NCBI GenBank assembly: GCA_918807975.1
Contig: OU964923.1
Coordinates: forward strand, 7,192,001 to 7,256,000
Direction of reading: 5' to 3'
Origin: Aplidium turbinatum
Taxonomy: Eukaryota > Chordata > Ascidiacea > Aplousobranchia > Polyclinidae
Length of the DNA stretch: 64,000 nucleotides
The position numbers and the translations under genes were made by a program. Under the pieces are notes generated by a model that saw nothing but the letters and a program-made list of their open reading frames with translations, searched no databases and had not been told where the DNA came from. The stretch's first letter is position 1; the number at the start of each line of letters is the position of its first letter. Positions 11,063 to 22,945 of this stretch are shown piece by piece.

Positions 11063-11683
11063 CAGTACCGGTCTTTGGGGTGTGCAAACCGTGCGATTGC
11101 ACAGGGCCCGCAAATTAGGGGTCCGCAATTTACTCAGAAAATGCAAAAATTTTGTCATTTCCAATGGAAAAAATTAAATTCGCTTCACAAGCAAGTACCG
11201 GTATCCTTGAAGTCAGTTGCGGCTTTAGGGTGAGGAAAGTGCTGAGATTGTCGGGCCGGGCCACCTTTACAAGCTTACATGCTTCTAGGCCATTCAAATA
11301 TCTCAGCTAGGAATTAGCAACAAGAAAACATAGAGACTCAGCTTTATTTCCAAAAAATGCCAAAGAAAAGAGGACCTTATCCTTTATCTATGCCACCGGA
11401 CAGCACCATTTTACAGTAATATTCATACTAAAATTTTTGTTGAACATGCTCTCAGAATGCACCAAATTCAAAGTAATTTTTCAAAATTTTTTGAGGGACG
11501 CCTCTCAGACTCCACCGCTGGGTGTCGCCTTCGGCAAACACGCCGTCAGGCTTCGTCCGCCGGACGTCAAAACACTCCTTCCCCTTTCAAAATACCTAGC
11601 TACGCCACTGAATTGGATCATTGTCATTGGGGCCCACAAAGCATATTCCGCACAAGGCCCGGAATACCCTAAGACTGGCACTG
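11063..11683. mobile_element. hAT-like element, CAGTACCGGTCTTTGGGG ends
   Basis: The left CAGTACCGGTCTTTGGGG pairs with the inverse of the right end CCCTAAGACTGGCACTG. Both flanks carry TCAGTAC, compatible with a target duplication one base out of register. The GC blocks CACAGGGCCCGC and GCACAAGGCCCGG are also arranged inversely. A truncated 'cagtggcgtagcc' copy sits inside. Confidence 0.7.
11290..11611. mobile_element. 'CAGTGGCGTAGCC' family element, copy 3 (left end missing)
   Basis: The sequence matches the last ~320 bp of the copies at 3142-3640 and 21457-23793, from ATTCAAATATCTCAGC to the end TAGCTACGCCACTG. The left end is absent, so this is a truncated insertion inside the 11063-11683 element. 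It retains a plain TA at 11426-11427 where the 21457 copy has TAGGCCTA. Confidence 0.8.
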
Positions 11684-13338
11684 TCAGTACTCACTACTTG
11701 ACCGGTTACCAGTTACTTGACGTCACCCGTTATTTGACTAGTTACTCGCTACAATGACAAAACAATCTCTTTTATTTTTAACAAAACGGAACAAGATCAC
11801 ACGTCACTCTTCAGCTCATCGGCTCAACACTTGTCCAGTCCAATCACAGCGTTCAAATATTTGTGAATGCCTAACTGGGACTTTTTGTTTGACTGCCAGG
11901 GGCTGTCCCGGCCAAAACAGACGGATGATAAGCCTAATTGGGAAACATTGTTGAGTAACAAAGACACACAACCTTTGTCATGGTTGAAACACATACTCTG
12001 GCAACCTGCTACTGGATACCCACGCAAAACTAGAAAAAAATCTTTTTTTTAATTCCTTACACTTCTATAAATCTACGCGACGCCACACTACAGTGGCAAA
12101 CTACATCTTCAGAAAATGACACATTGTGAAATCTACGACTTAAAGGTGCTGGCGTGGGCTAGTTGTCCTAGTCAGTGGACAACTTACAGTACTTTGAGGG
12201 GAGACAGTTTATGCAAGTTTTCAGACACAACGTAATATTGAAAAACATGTTTGCAATCTTAAACCGATCATCTGTTGTCGACTCTCAGAAATAAGTCTAA
12301 AGTTGTGTCACAAACGTTTCAGGCAAATTGAATTGCTTGGCATGGACTGGAGCAACAATGGTGCAATTAGACGTTGTATCGATGACGTAGGTTATTGCAA
12401 TGTAGTTGCCAACAACCTTTACCATGACATTTCCGCAAACGTCAAGTGCCTTGCCTCATGAGCTACCACTTGATAGATTGTTACTTTTAGCTGTAGACTA
12501 CTGCTGTTGTTGGCGCTAGAATTGTTTTTTTAGCTAAGTTTTCATCAAGAACATTAACTCTGATTGAATTTTCACTTATCTACTTTGGTGTAGTTGCAAC
12601 TGTTTGTTATTTTTTTAGGAAAATAGGTGGGAGTACATGCAGGTAGATTGCTGCTATGGATCAAAATGATGCTTTAGCTAGTCTGCTGTACTTAAAGGTT
12701 TATATCAGAGAGCTTAAAATTTCATAAAATTTTGATTCCTATTTTAATGCAAGATACAACCTAAAACGGGTAGATACGACTCCGTTTCGGTATTTAATTT
12801 AACAGCTTTTTGTATCGTCTCCAAACAAATCGTGGTTATCATCACGTTTTTGATGTTTTTGCTCAAAATCTGTAGCATTTGGCTGCACCTAGACCTAGAC
12901 ATTTCATCAGACCTGTGTCAGTCGCATGCCAGTTTGCTATACTTTTACTTCACGCCCTTGTAATTTTGTTCTTATTGTTGTGACTTTACCCATCTGGCCA
13001 TATTCTACTTTAGAATCTCTGTCTGGACTACTTGCATCATGCACATCAACTACTATACAACAGTTCTACGGTTCTACTATAATAGGAAATGCTGATGGGA
13101 AGTCATTACTGCAAAGTGGTGCGTTCTCACAGGAAGAAAACTAATTGAAATAATTTGTTCGGCTAATTTACGAAAGAGTGATGAAATAACGCAGAGCCAG
13201 CGACAAAGACCTTTTCAGAGACACTTCAAACGTCAATTTCTTAGATCTGCACTAGGCCTACAACTTGGTTATTTGTCACAATATTCATTGACATGACTGT
13301 ACTTTTTTGACCCGTATACCGTGCTGTATAGTGTAGGC
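11684..13338. other. Gene-free stretch
   Basis: Several overlapping short frames around 11754-12052 lie on both strands and have no family resemblance. No terminal repeats or RNA genes were seen. Confidence 0.4.
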
Positions 13339-13936
13339 CAGGGGTCACCAAACTTTTTTCTCTGAGGGCCGGATTGCTGCAACATTAACAGCTGCGGGCC
13401 GGATGCAAATTGCGAAAAGACATACAACTATTTATAATCTCCATTGACTTGAATTGAGCACAATAAATAACAAAGTCAGCGGTGGAATAGCAAAGTTGTG
13501 ATGAAAATCGAATGGTTGCTGGAAAAGTCATCCCCTGCTGTGATACACTACAGGGCATCGTGCTCTTGAAAAAACATTACATCTTTCCAAATTTGGCCTA
13601 GGCTTTCCCCATTTGTGGCGGCCTAATGATAAAAACAGAGCACCAACATGTAGGCTGCCTGGTGGAAAAATGTACAAATTCAACATACAACAACTAACTA
13701 CAAGAACGAACAATTTTAACAAAGAAGTCTCTATTACACAAAAAGGCAAAGCCAAAGACGGTTGCTAATGCCAAGGGAAGCACTGTATAGAATTTATAAC
13801 AGTGTCTGGCAGTTTTTCTATTACCGGTTTTCCTTAACAGTTGTAGTGCAGCTGTTATTTCCGCAGCACGTGGCGGGCCGAATGAAATCAGTTCGCGGCC
13901 GGTTCCGGCCCGCGGGCCGTAGTTTGGTGACCCCTG
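13339..13936. mobile_element. hAT-type MITE related to 725-1553, opposite orientation
   Basis: CAGGGGTCACCAAACT opens the element and AGTTTGGTGACCCCTG closes it. Subterminal blocks (GAGGGCCGGATTGCTGC; GGCCGGTTCCGGCCCG) match the 725-1553 copy read in reverse. The middle parts of the two copies differ. The flanks share TGTAGGC, but not directly against the ends, so the duplication is unclear. Non-coding. Confidence 0.85.
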
Positions 13937-15243
13937 GACTGTAGGCTATGAGTTGTTCAGGGTTTTTAGCCTATTGCTTAGATTTTTTTTCTTTAATTAG
14001 ATCTTTCTAATTTCGATTTTTGTGAATATTCATCTTGATTTTTAAAGAACTTCCGCGTCTCACTCTTGCTGATAGTCATATAGCTTTTCCTCAGATGTTC
14101 TCTGCTGATGGACTTTGACTGAACACTTTTCGTCTGACTTCCATTTAAATCCCATTTTATATGACTTTTGTTCTTGTTTTCTTCTTGTTAGACTTTGTAA
14201 CCGAAAGAAAGTAAAAGAAGAAACAGCTCTGTGGTGTGTTGTGTCAACTATCTGGCGATGCTTTGCGCTTGAGCGACGAGCTGCCTGGACCACTGTCTAT
14301 GTAGCGTTATCTAGTGGCTGGAATTATTCACATGCAACAACACTTCACAACAAGCAAAAATTACATTCTGCCGAGCTCGGGAAGCCTATGCAAGCACAGC
14401 GTGAAAAGATGCCAGAATAAAGTTTTTTAAGAGACTTTCTCAGTTTGAGAACGAAATTTCCACTACCAACTAATTTTGCTTATTTGCTTCTTGTTTTGAT
14501 GCTGTCCATCTGGCTTAATTTGTTAATTATGTTCATTACGTATGTAGTAATGAATGACAGCCTAATGAAAAGTGTTGTGGATTGAATTTGCCAGTTCCAA
14601 TATTGATGTGGATGAGCAGTCATAATAATAATAATAGAATGGAGAAAGAAAACTGGACATAAAAGAAACCCATCCTCAGGCAAAAGCCCGTTTCAATGTG
14701 GCCCAGGAGAGCAGGTGTTGAGCTCTTTCTATGGTTAGACTGCACATCACACAGTAGCCTAAGACGATTGAGGTTTGATATCCAGTTTAAGTTATTGTTT
14801 CTTGTCCTGGTGGGTGATGGAATGGATGAGCTGGTAAGTGATGATGTTCTGATGGTGTTGATGAAGCTCTCATCCCCTTTCGCGACGTGTCGTGTTGATT
14901 ATGGAGTATTGCGTTTGCTGTTAATATCTACAAACATAAAAGTACAGCACAAGCAATCGATATTATTGTTAGGTAAGCCTAATCTTTTTGTAAATAATTT
15001 CGGATTCCCACTAAAATCTTCACAAGAATGCAAGAAAGCCTTTCAACGTTGTCTTTCTATTGCGTGTCCGTTTTGCTTAAATGTTGTTTTAGTTTGTGAA
15101 TAAAAAGTGACTTTGTATCAGTCTTTCTAATTGAAGAAGGAAATTCGTTCCATGTTTTCGCACCTGTGAATTCTATTGAATGTTGAGTAAGCGTTTTTGA
15201 GAAGCATGGAATGTTTAGAGAATCATTATCATGGTTTCTTGTA
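13937..15243. other. Gene-free stretch with spurious ORFs
   Basis: Open frames at 14115-14420 and 14696-15103 (101 and 135 residues) have no recognisable domain, odd composition and no supporting splice context. They are treated as chance. Confidence 0.35.
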
Positions 15244-18200
15244 TAGGGGAGAGTGGGGTTAGTTGGAAGGCGGGGTTAGTTGAAAAATTATCATTTTTTT
15301 AAATCTCGCTGACTTTTTTAAATATTTACTGCCACCATGTGATGTAGTTTATAAAAACACATAATCCATGTTAGTTTCGATTTGTAGAGTTAAGTTATGC
15401 CTGTTTGGCAGACAATTTTGTATTTTCTTACTTTCGAAGTAAAACTTTTGGCGTTACCCTTTGCTTTTCAACGTTTTTTTGGAAGTTAACTGCTCAAGGG
15501 AGGGGCCGTTTTTGGATTAAATTCAATCAGCTGTTACGTGTTATCCGCTGGTGCTATTTCAACAGAAGTTGCACTGGTGTGAAAACAAATCATTTGTCTA
15601 TAAGTTTGAAAATTCATTATTTTAAAATTTTATATGTTAAACTTGATATTTCAATTTTTGCAAAGGTACCCAAAAACGACAATTTTGATTTATCTTGCCG
15701 CAATTTAATTACCGTGCTAATCCGATTTCATGCAAAGTTCTGAAAAACAATGAGCTCGATCGAAGGCACGAAGTGTGTGTGCGGTGTGCCGAATCATTGC
15801 ATTGATAAAAATTTACGACTTGCGAGCAAATCTTATTGTAAGCTACTCACTGCTTCTAAAATAGTTACAATCAGAGTAATATTGTTACACGAATTTGAAA
15901 AAAAAACAAAACTGCTTTTGTTGTCTTACATTTTTGTCCTAAACTAATGCATTCCCAAACTCATGGCTAGCTTCTAGTTTTATGGAACTAAATTTCTCAT
16001 AAGTAACAGCTTAGCCTGCTTGAATAGCTGTTTACATCTTCGTTTGTGTATTTTAGGTCTACAATTGAGTTTGTAGTATGAATATTTTTAGTAGAGAGAA
16101 GACAATTGAACAAGCTGTTGAAATTATCTGAAGTTTCTAAGTTCAAATTAGGTGCTTTTGAAATTGTGGATTTGTGTCAAGTCGCATCACAAATATCATG
16201 CAGGCTACATCATAAGTCATTTCGCTTACGGGTGTTTATAAACATGACTCATAAATTAAATCCACAAACAATACAGCATTTACATCAACAAAGCTAAGTT
16301 TGAAGCTCACTTTTTGTTGAAGATTGTGTCAATCAATTTGAAAATACATTTTTAGTCCGCCAGCGTCGAAATAATGCAACAGCGAATTGAGGAACATGCG
16401 TAAACAAAGGAAATGTGAAATAACCCACAGTCAGCAAAGCTACATAAATTTAACGTTTACAAATGTTGAAGCAATGTAAAAGGACTGGATTGCTGACTGG
16501 GTCGTCATTGTTTGAAACACAAAAAATACGCGTAAAGGCGACAACATCAGCAAGGCAGCGATTATGTTTCTGGCCAAAAAAAATTAACTTTTGACTTCAA
16601 AGATAAAAATGATTATAACGAAGCTTCAAAGTTTGTAGTAAAAAATATTGCAGAGATACAATAAACATAATCATTTTGTGCCAGATTGTGAGAAGACTTC
16701 CTAGATTCTTTCCAAACATTTGCAGGATTGCAAATTATTTTCGATAACTTTATATTGCCAAAAAATGGCTTATTGTTGAAACAACGTGGCTACAATTCTA
16801 TAAAAAATTCTTAGGCCTAGGCCTACTACATTGAAGTAATGAATTTTTTTTTGTGATTTTGCTGATGACGTTTTACAATATTCGAGAAGTAAAAAATAAT
16901 AATGATGAATTATTTTACAAAACCGTGGTTTGCAAGCGCTTCACAAAAAATTGTTGGGGAAAATTTACTATTAGACGTGAAATGTTTGTAAAAGAAAATT
17001 GTCGGTTTACGTATTTATAATGTTTATTGCGCTGTTCGAATTATAAACTGCCTGTATTGTCTACCTTTGTGGTTGCCGGCCAGCTTAGAGCAGCATGCAA
17101 ACTACGCGTTTATGGTATTTGCATCGTGTTATGATTCTCAAAAATTTCTCACAAGGTCTTTATTTTTATCGTGATATTTTCGTGCCTTTTCTGTCCTAAA
17201 CTTGAAGTCATTGTGCAGCACATCCACATCGGTTTTTAGACTCAGTCTTCATTGAAAATTTTTTGTGTGGTGCATCATTTCAAGTAGTGTCTTCCCCTAA
17301 GCTGTTACACAAACCGCCAAGAACCAGGTTGATTATTATGTATCTTACAGCCGTTGAGAGCCCGTTATTGTATGTGCGGAATTATTACTGTAGATGTCTG
17401 ACTAAATTCATGCCAAAGTCGAGCAAATTCTGCATTCGGGATCCTTGCTGTTATTTATGGTATTTTTTGTTGATAAGTTTAGGCAGCATTTTTCCAAGAT
17501 AAATGAAGACATCGGTATTGTTCGTCACTTAGATTTAGTTTTCTCACCATTGTTTATTCATTCTTTGATCCACTAGTTTGTCCCACTTTTGGTATAATCG
17601 GATCGTTTATAAATGGCGGGTCTTCACAATAGCCGTCCTCTTATACATTGGCGCAACGTATTCAGAAGTTGAATCAATGATAAAAAAAGCTGATTTGTTG
17701 TTTGTCTTACGTGACGCCTAGCTTTATGCCTCTTCTACATTACAAAACATTTAGTAATGTAAATGAGGCATTATCATCTTTATTTTGCGCTCTTTGATTG
17801 AATCTTTATCTTCGGACTGATAAAGCTTCTTGCAGAGCTTAATCCTGGCAGTTTCGCATACTTGTAGAGGCTTCGGATCACTGACGCAGGCCCGGACACC
17901 GAGATTGACAGAGTGAAGTTTCCGATTGTTGAATTCTTGTTGCCGGGGAACTATTCCATCCATTAGATGCTGCTGAATGGAGAGCAGTCCTTAACGTGCG
18001 TTGCTCAAGCGCACACCCCGAGAGTCGAACCAGCGCCGCTTGATCTTGAAGTTTCTTCGTTCCAGAAGTGACGCGCTAACCAATTGAGCTATCGGGGCGG
18101 ACTTTGGAACAACACACAGTGCACTGTGAAACAAAAATGCAGGACATAACAACAAGTAGGCGACATAAAGCAGGGAAGGGACGCCATCGAGTTAGCTGCT

Positions 18201-19723
18201 ACGTGTAAATGGAGCCTATCTCATAATTTTGAGTGTATCTCACAATTACTGTTTGCAAAAACGCTATTTCTCCGGCTTCTCCCAAAAGCATTTGCAGTGA
18301 TACCTTTCCTCAATTGCAAGTTTTGTCAATGAACATTCATTTCCATAGAACGTTTATTTCGAAACCAGGTTTTCGTGCATTTACCCAAGAGAAGATTTCT
18401 TATTGTAACGTTTTTTATTCGTCAATGAATATTATCTGCTTGAAACAACTGTTTTGAATAGTTTGTGGCCTATAGCCTATTGGCACATAGCCTACTATTT
18501 TGATCGTGGATTGCTATTCTTCTTTGTAGAGCTGATAACACAAAAAACGTTTGCTATTATTGTTTCTAATTAACAGCTTTGTGATCACTGGCTTTTCTTT
18601 TGTAGCATAAGAAATAACGCGCTTTGTATTATTGAGGTCAAACCAAACAAAGGAAAACAAGAGGATGTTTCTCTCTGCTCGCGCATATCGATGCACGAAG
18701 CAATTATGAGCTTATGGCTTGTTATCGCAATGTAATCCATTTCACGCTTTGCTGGAAGTGAGCTAGAAATAGCAAAAATTCACCAAAATCTTGAATTTAC
18801 AAGAAAACTACACAACTTTTAGCATCAAATTTAATATCATCAGATCCGCCTGGCAATTTTAGGAAAAGTCAAAAAAACCCAAGTGCATGGCGTTACTGTG
18901 CTTCAAATCATCAAAGGAAATATGAGGGGGGGGGCCAAATCTGGCCTCCCTTTGAGACGCAAAGTGAAGAAACATCTTTTCCGTCGATGTAGTTAAAGAT
19001 AGACAGAAGTTTTTTGGTGTGTGTCAGCTGTAGGTATTCTACAACACCAAGAAATAAACAAATTTTAGTCAAATTGAAATGCACCATGCTTGAATATTTT
19101 AGGAAAATAGTTTGTCATATGCTAATGGGGCTAGTTGGAAAATAGTGGGCGGGGTTGGTTGGAAAATGTTTTGATACCGGTAGGACGATGTAATATGATG
19201 CGAGTATATCACCGTGGTATGATAGTACATAGTATAAGCTCCAATGAACTTGTTTTAAGCAGATATACTGGGAAAATTTTAATTTGAATAGCTTGGAAAG
19301 TGCAATATAAGTTATACGGTATCACGAGTTTTAAGAATGAGTTTATTAAAAAACATTTTTACGCTGATTAGGTGTAGAATTTATTGCATTTTGATTTGAA
19401 AGCAAGTAGGACTAAACATATTTACTTACAACCCCATGTAAATGTTTGTTGGTTGAAAAAATAGTATCCAGTTAATTAGTGTGCAGTAAACTGACGTTTT
19501 TCAACTAACCCCAGGCATAGGGTTAGTTGGAAAATCAATTGTATGTTTGTTTATTTTAAATTTGAATTAAAAGTTAAATTCACTGAATACTTATTTTTAG
19601 TTGTATGATAGGGGACTACATAGGTGATAATTTAAGCCGCTTCAAATTGTCAGGTTATGCACCAATTGTTTTAAATTCCACTTAAAAAAAAAAAAACTTT
19701 TCAACTAACCCCAGTCTCCCCTA
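15244..19723. mobile_element. 4.5-kb element with TAGGGGAGA ends and repeated GGGTTAGTTGGAA motifs, class unknown
   Basis: The left end TAGGGGAGAGTGGGGTTAG is answered by CTAACCCCAGTCTCCCCTA at 19705-19723. The flanks are CTTGTA and CTTGCA (one mismatch), consistent with a 6-bp target duplication. The motif GGGGTTAGTTGGAA or its inverse recurs inside near 15255-15290, 19128-19165, 19498-19535 and 19700. No transposase or other protein family is recognisable in the interior. A SINE lies within. Superfamily unassigned. Confidence 0.65.
17797..18100 (-). repeat. tRNA-derived SINE, copy 2
   Basis: Read on the minus strand it begins CCGCCCCGATAGCTCAATTGG and has a box B-like GGTTCGACTCTCGGGG. It then continues with the same body as the 4591 copy (GTGTGCGCTTGAGCAACGC onward) and ends in GATAAAGATTCAA. 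It is inserted in the 15244-19723 element. Confidence 0.85.
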
Positions 19724-20111
19724 CTTGCAGAATTATTTTTGCTACAATTTATTGAAATCCGCTACAAGTCATGAAATGTATGTACATTTAATTATTTTTA
19801 ATAGAAACAGGTAAATATATCCATTTGGGTCTTTTGTCTAATATTTTCCGTGTTTTGGCTTACTTTTGTATTATTTTAGCTTTTAGACCTTATCATAGTC
19901 TGGCAACTCTGCTTTGTTGGATATTGCGTCGCGGGCTAAAAACGAAAAAAATTAAAGCGCTGTTATGGTTATTAGTTATAATATCGGCCTAGTAAGCAAA
20001 AGTTTGAGCCAAATGTTGGCTTTACACTGCTATCCTGGCTGGATAAACTTTGGCATAAGACAGGATATGTGAGGTCGAGGCTAAACTTGACTGAAATGAA
20101 TTCTGGCTTAA

Positions 20112-20919
20112 TCGTATCTGTTACTGGCGGAGACCTTATGGTCTCGCCCTCTGCTAATTTAGCAATTTCACATAGAAGCAGTGACGCTAGAAACCTGAGA
20201 TTTCTTGACTTTTACTTTTTTTTCTTGCCCCAAATTTTAATCCCGAATATGTTGGTATCGGATAATTGTGAAGTTGACAAGAAACCTTTTGTCACAGCCA
20301 GTTATGAAATGCAGGAAAATTTCGGGTTTATTCAATAGCTTGATTGACAGTTTACTATTAGCGTGCGGTTTCATTTTGTGCTTGTCAGTCAAACGCGACG
20401 GCGCTAAAATTCTAGGCAGCAAAACCTGTCTTTTTACATTGATTCAACGTCAATTTTGTTGTCTGGGTAGGGAGTCGGTCTCTGACGCAATATGAGTCAT
20501 TCTTTGCTGGCAGACAATAATTAGGAAGGTAATTCGTTATTTGCGCAAATTGCTTTGTAGTGCAAAAAGTGCATGGAATACTGTTTGCACAGAAACGGAA
20601 AAATAAAATTGATGAAATTCTGTGTTCAATGCAAGAAGACTTTCAAAATGCAATGTCAACCGAAAAATTTGACCAAGAAATGGCAAAAATAGGCCTAAAA
20701 CCGAGTCTTTATCACCTTTTCAACCTAAAATACACAATCACGAATATATTTTGCGAAATAAATTGATTGAAGTGATAGATAAGGCTTTTGACCAACGGCA
20801 TACTTTTTCCCGGTGTTATTTGATATAAGCCGACGGAGAAATTAGTAATAAGAGAGACGTATACCTGATGGTCTCGCCCAGTAACTCTTGTCGCCAAAAG
20901 GAAGCAGTGACAGATACGG
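20112..20919. mobile_element. piggyBac-like non-autonomous element (TTAA duplication)
   Basis: TTAA at 20108-20111 and 20920-20923 flank 15-bp inverted ends, TCGTATCTGTTACTG and the inverse of CAGTGACAGATACGG (13 of 15 matching). TTAA target use plus short ends fits piggyBac. The interior has a family X MITE (20413-20467) and a 68-residue open frame (20560-20766) with no recognised domain. The right-hand GGTCTCGCCC block is mirrored on the left. Confidence 0.75.
20413..20467. repeat. Family X MITE copy
   Basis: A reduced copy: CTAGGCAGCAAAACC, then TTTTTACATTGATTCAACGT, ending TTTTGTTGTCTGGG. The right half of the core is deleted. Confidence 0.7.
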
Positions 20920-20923
20920 TTAA

Positions 20924-21456
20924 GCTACTACGGTACAGCAGTAGGTAACTGTAGCTGAGTTTTTGGTGTTTTCCAATTTTAGCCGTATTTTTTGCTCGTT
21001 TGTGCGTTAGAGCTACCATTAATAAGTTAATAGCTGTTTATCTGCTTATAAATTTTATACAAATATCACCCTAAAAGTGTTTCCAGAAAGCACTATAATC
21101 CATTATTTGAGTGTAATTTTGCAAAAAATTTTTCGGGGGGGTATGCCCACGGACCCCCTAGAAAACACGTGCCTTTGCACGCTCTGAGCCCCCACGAGTT
21201 TTATTGCTTCCCTTGCTCAACCAACCAGGATACGCCACTGCTACCTACTAACCTAGACTGATATGAACCAGTCAACTGCTTCTAGCAGACTTATTGCCCG
21301 GCATTGCTTCAACAATTGGCACTCCAGTTGCTTTGGAACGGGTATTCGGGTAAACGACTGATTCAACTAAGTCATCTGGACTAGTCTACTTGTTTCTGCT
21401 ATCAGGTTTGGTGGCCGTGCCTATTTATATTCATTGACAGCCTATAGCCTATAGAC
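20924..21456. other. Gene-free stretch with a degenerate 'tacgccactg' repeat end
   Basis: A GGGGGGG block near 21136 and GGATACGCCACTG near 21228-21240 look like the right end of a 'cgtagcc/tacgccactg' MITE. The left end was not found. No gene. Confidence 0.4.
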
Positions 21457-22094
21457 CAGTGGCGTAGCCAAGGGGGGTTTTGGGGTTTCAACCAGGGATA
21501 TCTAGAGAAGGGGATATGAAGGCTCGCAACGATTGCCTTATTCTCATGACACTACCAGAACGGTAGTTTGTAGTGCTTTAAACATGTGGTTCTTTTTAAA
21601 ATCGTAGAAAGTTTTGTAGTGCAGCTGGTAGCCTACAATGAGCTACAGAAAACGTTAGCAAATGTTACGTAGAGTCAGGGCTTCTCAAACTATGGGTCGC
21701 GACCCCAAATGGGGTCGCGTAATGAAATTTTGGGGTCGTAATGAAATTCTAGTGCCGGTGGGTTGTAGTCTTGCCATGATGTCAATTGACCGCAACCGTC
21801 GGTGCGAACTGTCGAACGATAAAATATAATCAATCGTAACAATTGATGCATTGTTACGCTATCATTGCTGTAACGTGCTGACCAAAAGTAACCTTACCGC
21901 TCGCATTATGATTTCAGAGTAGCTTATCAACTAGTTTCTGAAGGAACCAGTTGCAAGATTAATTGACTATGGATCAGTGGTTAGGTTCCGTAGATTCATG
22001 CGGTAACAATTGCAAGCACAAAGAAAACAATTGATAAGTCAGAAAGAAGAAGAATATATAATGATCAAAATGATCCGTTTTAATGTCATTAACG

Positions 22095-22945
22095 TGGATG
22101 TCCCCATAATGCAACAAAACTTTAATTGCAACAAAACTGTTGGTGTTTTATTTAAATCCAAGATGTTGAAACTTGACTTTAATCCGATCATATATTTAAA
22201 TGAAAAACGTATCTGCTTTGAGACCTAGTGAAATATTTAGGAGTAATAATTAACGACTTGCTATCCGATGATGAAGACACGAAACGACAATTACGGTCGT
22301 TGTATCAGAGTCACTATGGTTGTATTGTGCTGGAAACATGTTAAAAGCAAGGTTTTCCAAATGTTCGATTGCTGTTAAAAATGTGTTGTTTCGTTCCTAT
22401 TGTATTCCTTTTTATGCCTGTCAACTATGGTGCAACTATCTTTCATCCAATAGTAATCGCTTACGTGTTAGATACAATAATTGTTGCAGAATGTTGTTTA
22501 ATCTGCGGAGACGACGCAGCATCACCTCTGCATTCGTTGATAACAATACCACAACTTTTCAAGCTCTCATTCGTAAAAATTATACCAGTTTGTAACACGA
22601 TTTAACTTGTTTTCCAATCAATGAATTTATGAAATAATGCCAACAGACTGTTACTATCAATCTTTGTATGTGGTACAATGCAACTCAGCTCTCCACAACT
22701 TTTCAAGCTCTCATTCGTAAAAATTATACCAGTTTGTAACACGATGTAACTTGTTTTCCAATCAATGAATTTATGAAATAATGCCAACAGACTGTTACTA
22801 TCAATCTTTGTATGTGGTAGCCTACAATGCAACTCAGCTCTTCGGAGTTGAGTATCTGCTTTGTTTCTACATTTTATGTTTGATTGTAAAATGGACCATG
22901 TTGAGTCTGATGTAAATAAATAAATAAATAAATAAATGGGGTCGC
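22095..22945 (+). mobile_element. Truncated LINE 3' end (reverse transcriptase C-terminal region)
   Basis: Conceptual pieces carry motifs of a non-LTR reverse transcriptase's C-terminal part: NCNKTVGVLF, VKYLGVIIND, GNMLKARFSKC, LFRSYC and CQLWCNY. These occur in several frames with stops, so the copy is dead. The 3' end is an (AAAT)n run at 22911-22938. A 144-bp segment near the end is duplicated in tandem. The clade is not certain. The 5' end was estimated from where the similarity starts. Confidence 0.8.
22549..22841 (+). repeat. Tandem duplication of 144 bp inside the LINE fragment
   Basis: Copy 1 is 22549-22692 and copy 2 is 22693-22841. Apart from one substitution (ATTTAAC versus ATGTAAC), the only difference is a 5-base GCCTA insertion in copy 2, which turns GGTACAATG into GGTAGCCTACAATG. 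The duplication is therefore recent. Confidence 0.95.

Noticed and set aside
13331-13946. 8-bp target duplication for the 13339-13936 hAT
   Set aside because: TGTAGGC occurs on both sides but is three bases off on the right; could equally be the common TAGGC string seen all over the window.
14115-14420. 101-residue ORF on the plus strand
   Set aside because: An antisense frame covers the same bases, no family resemblance, low-complexity flanks.
14696-15103. 135-residue ORF on the plus strand
   Set aside because: No recognisable domain, no splice or promoter context, composition like translated non-coding DNA, and no overlap with known elements.
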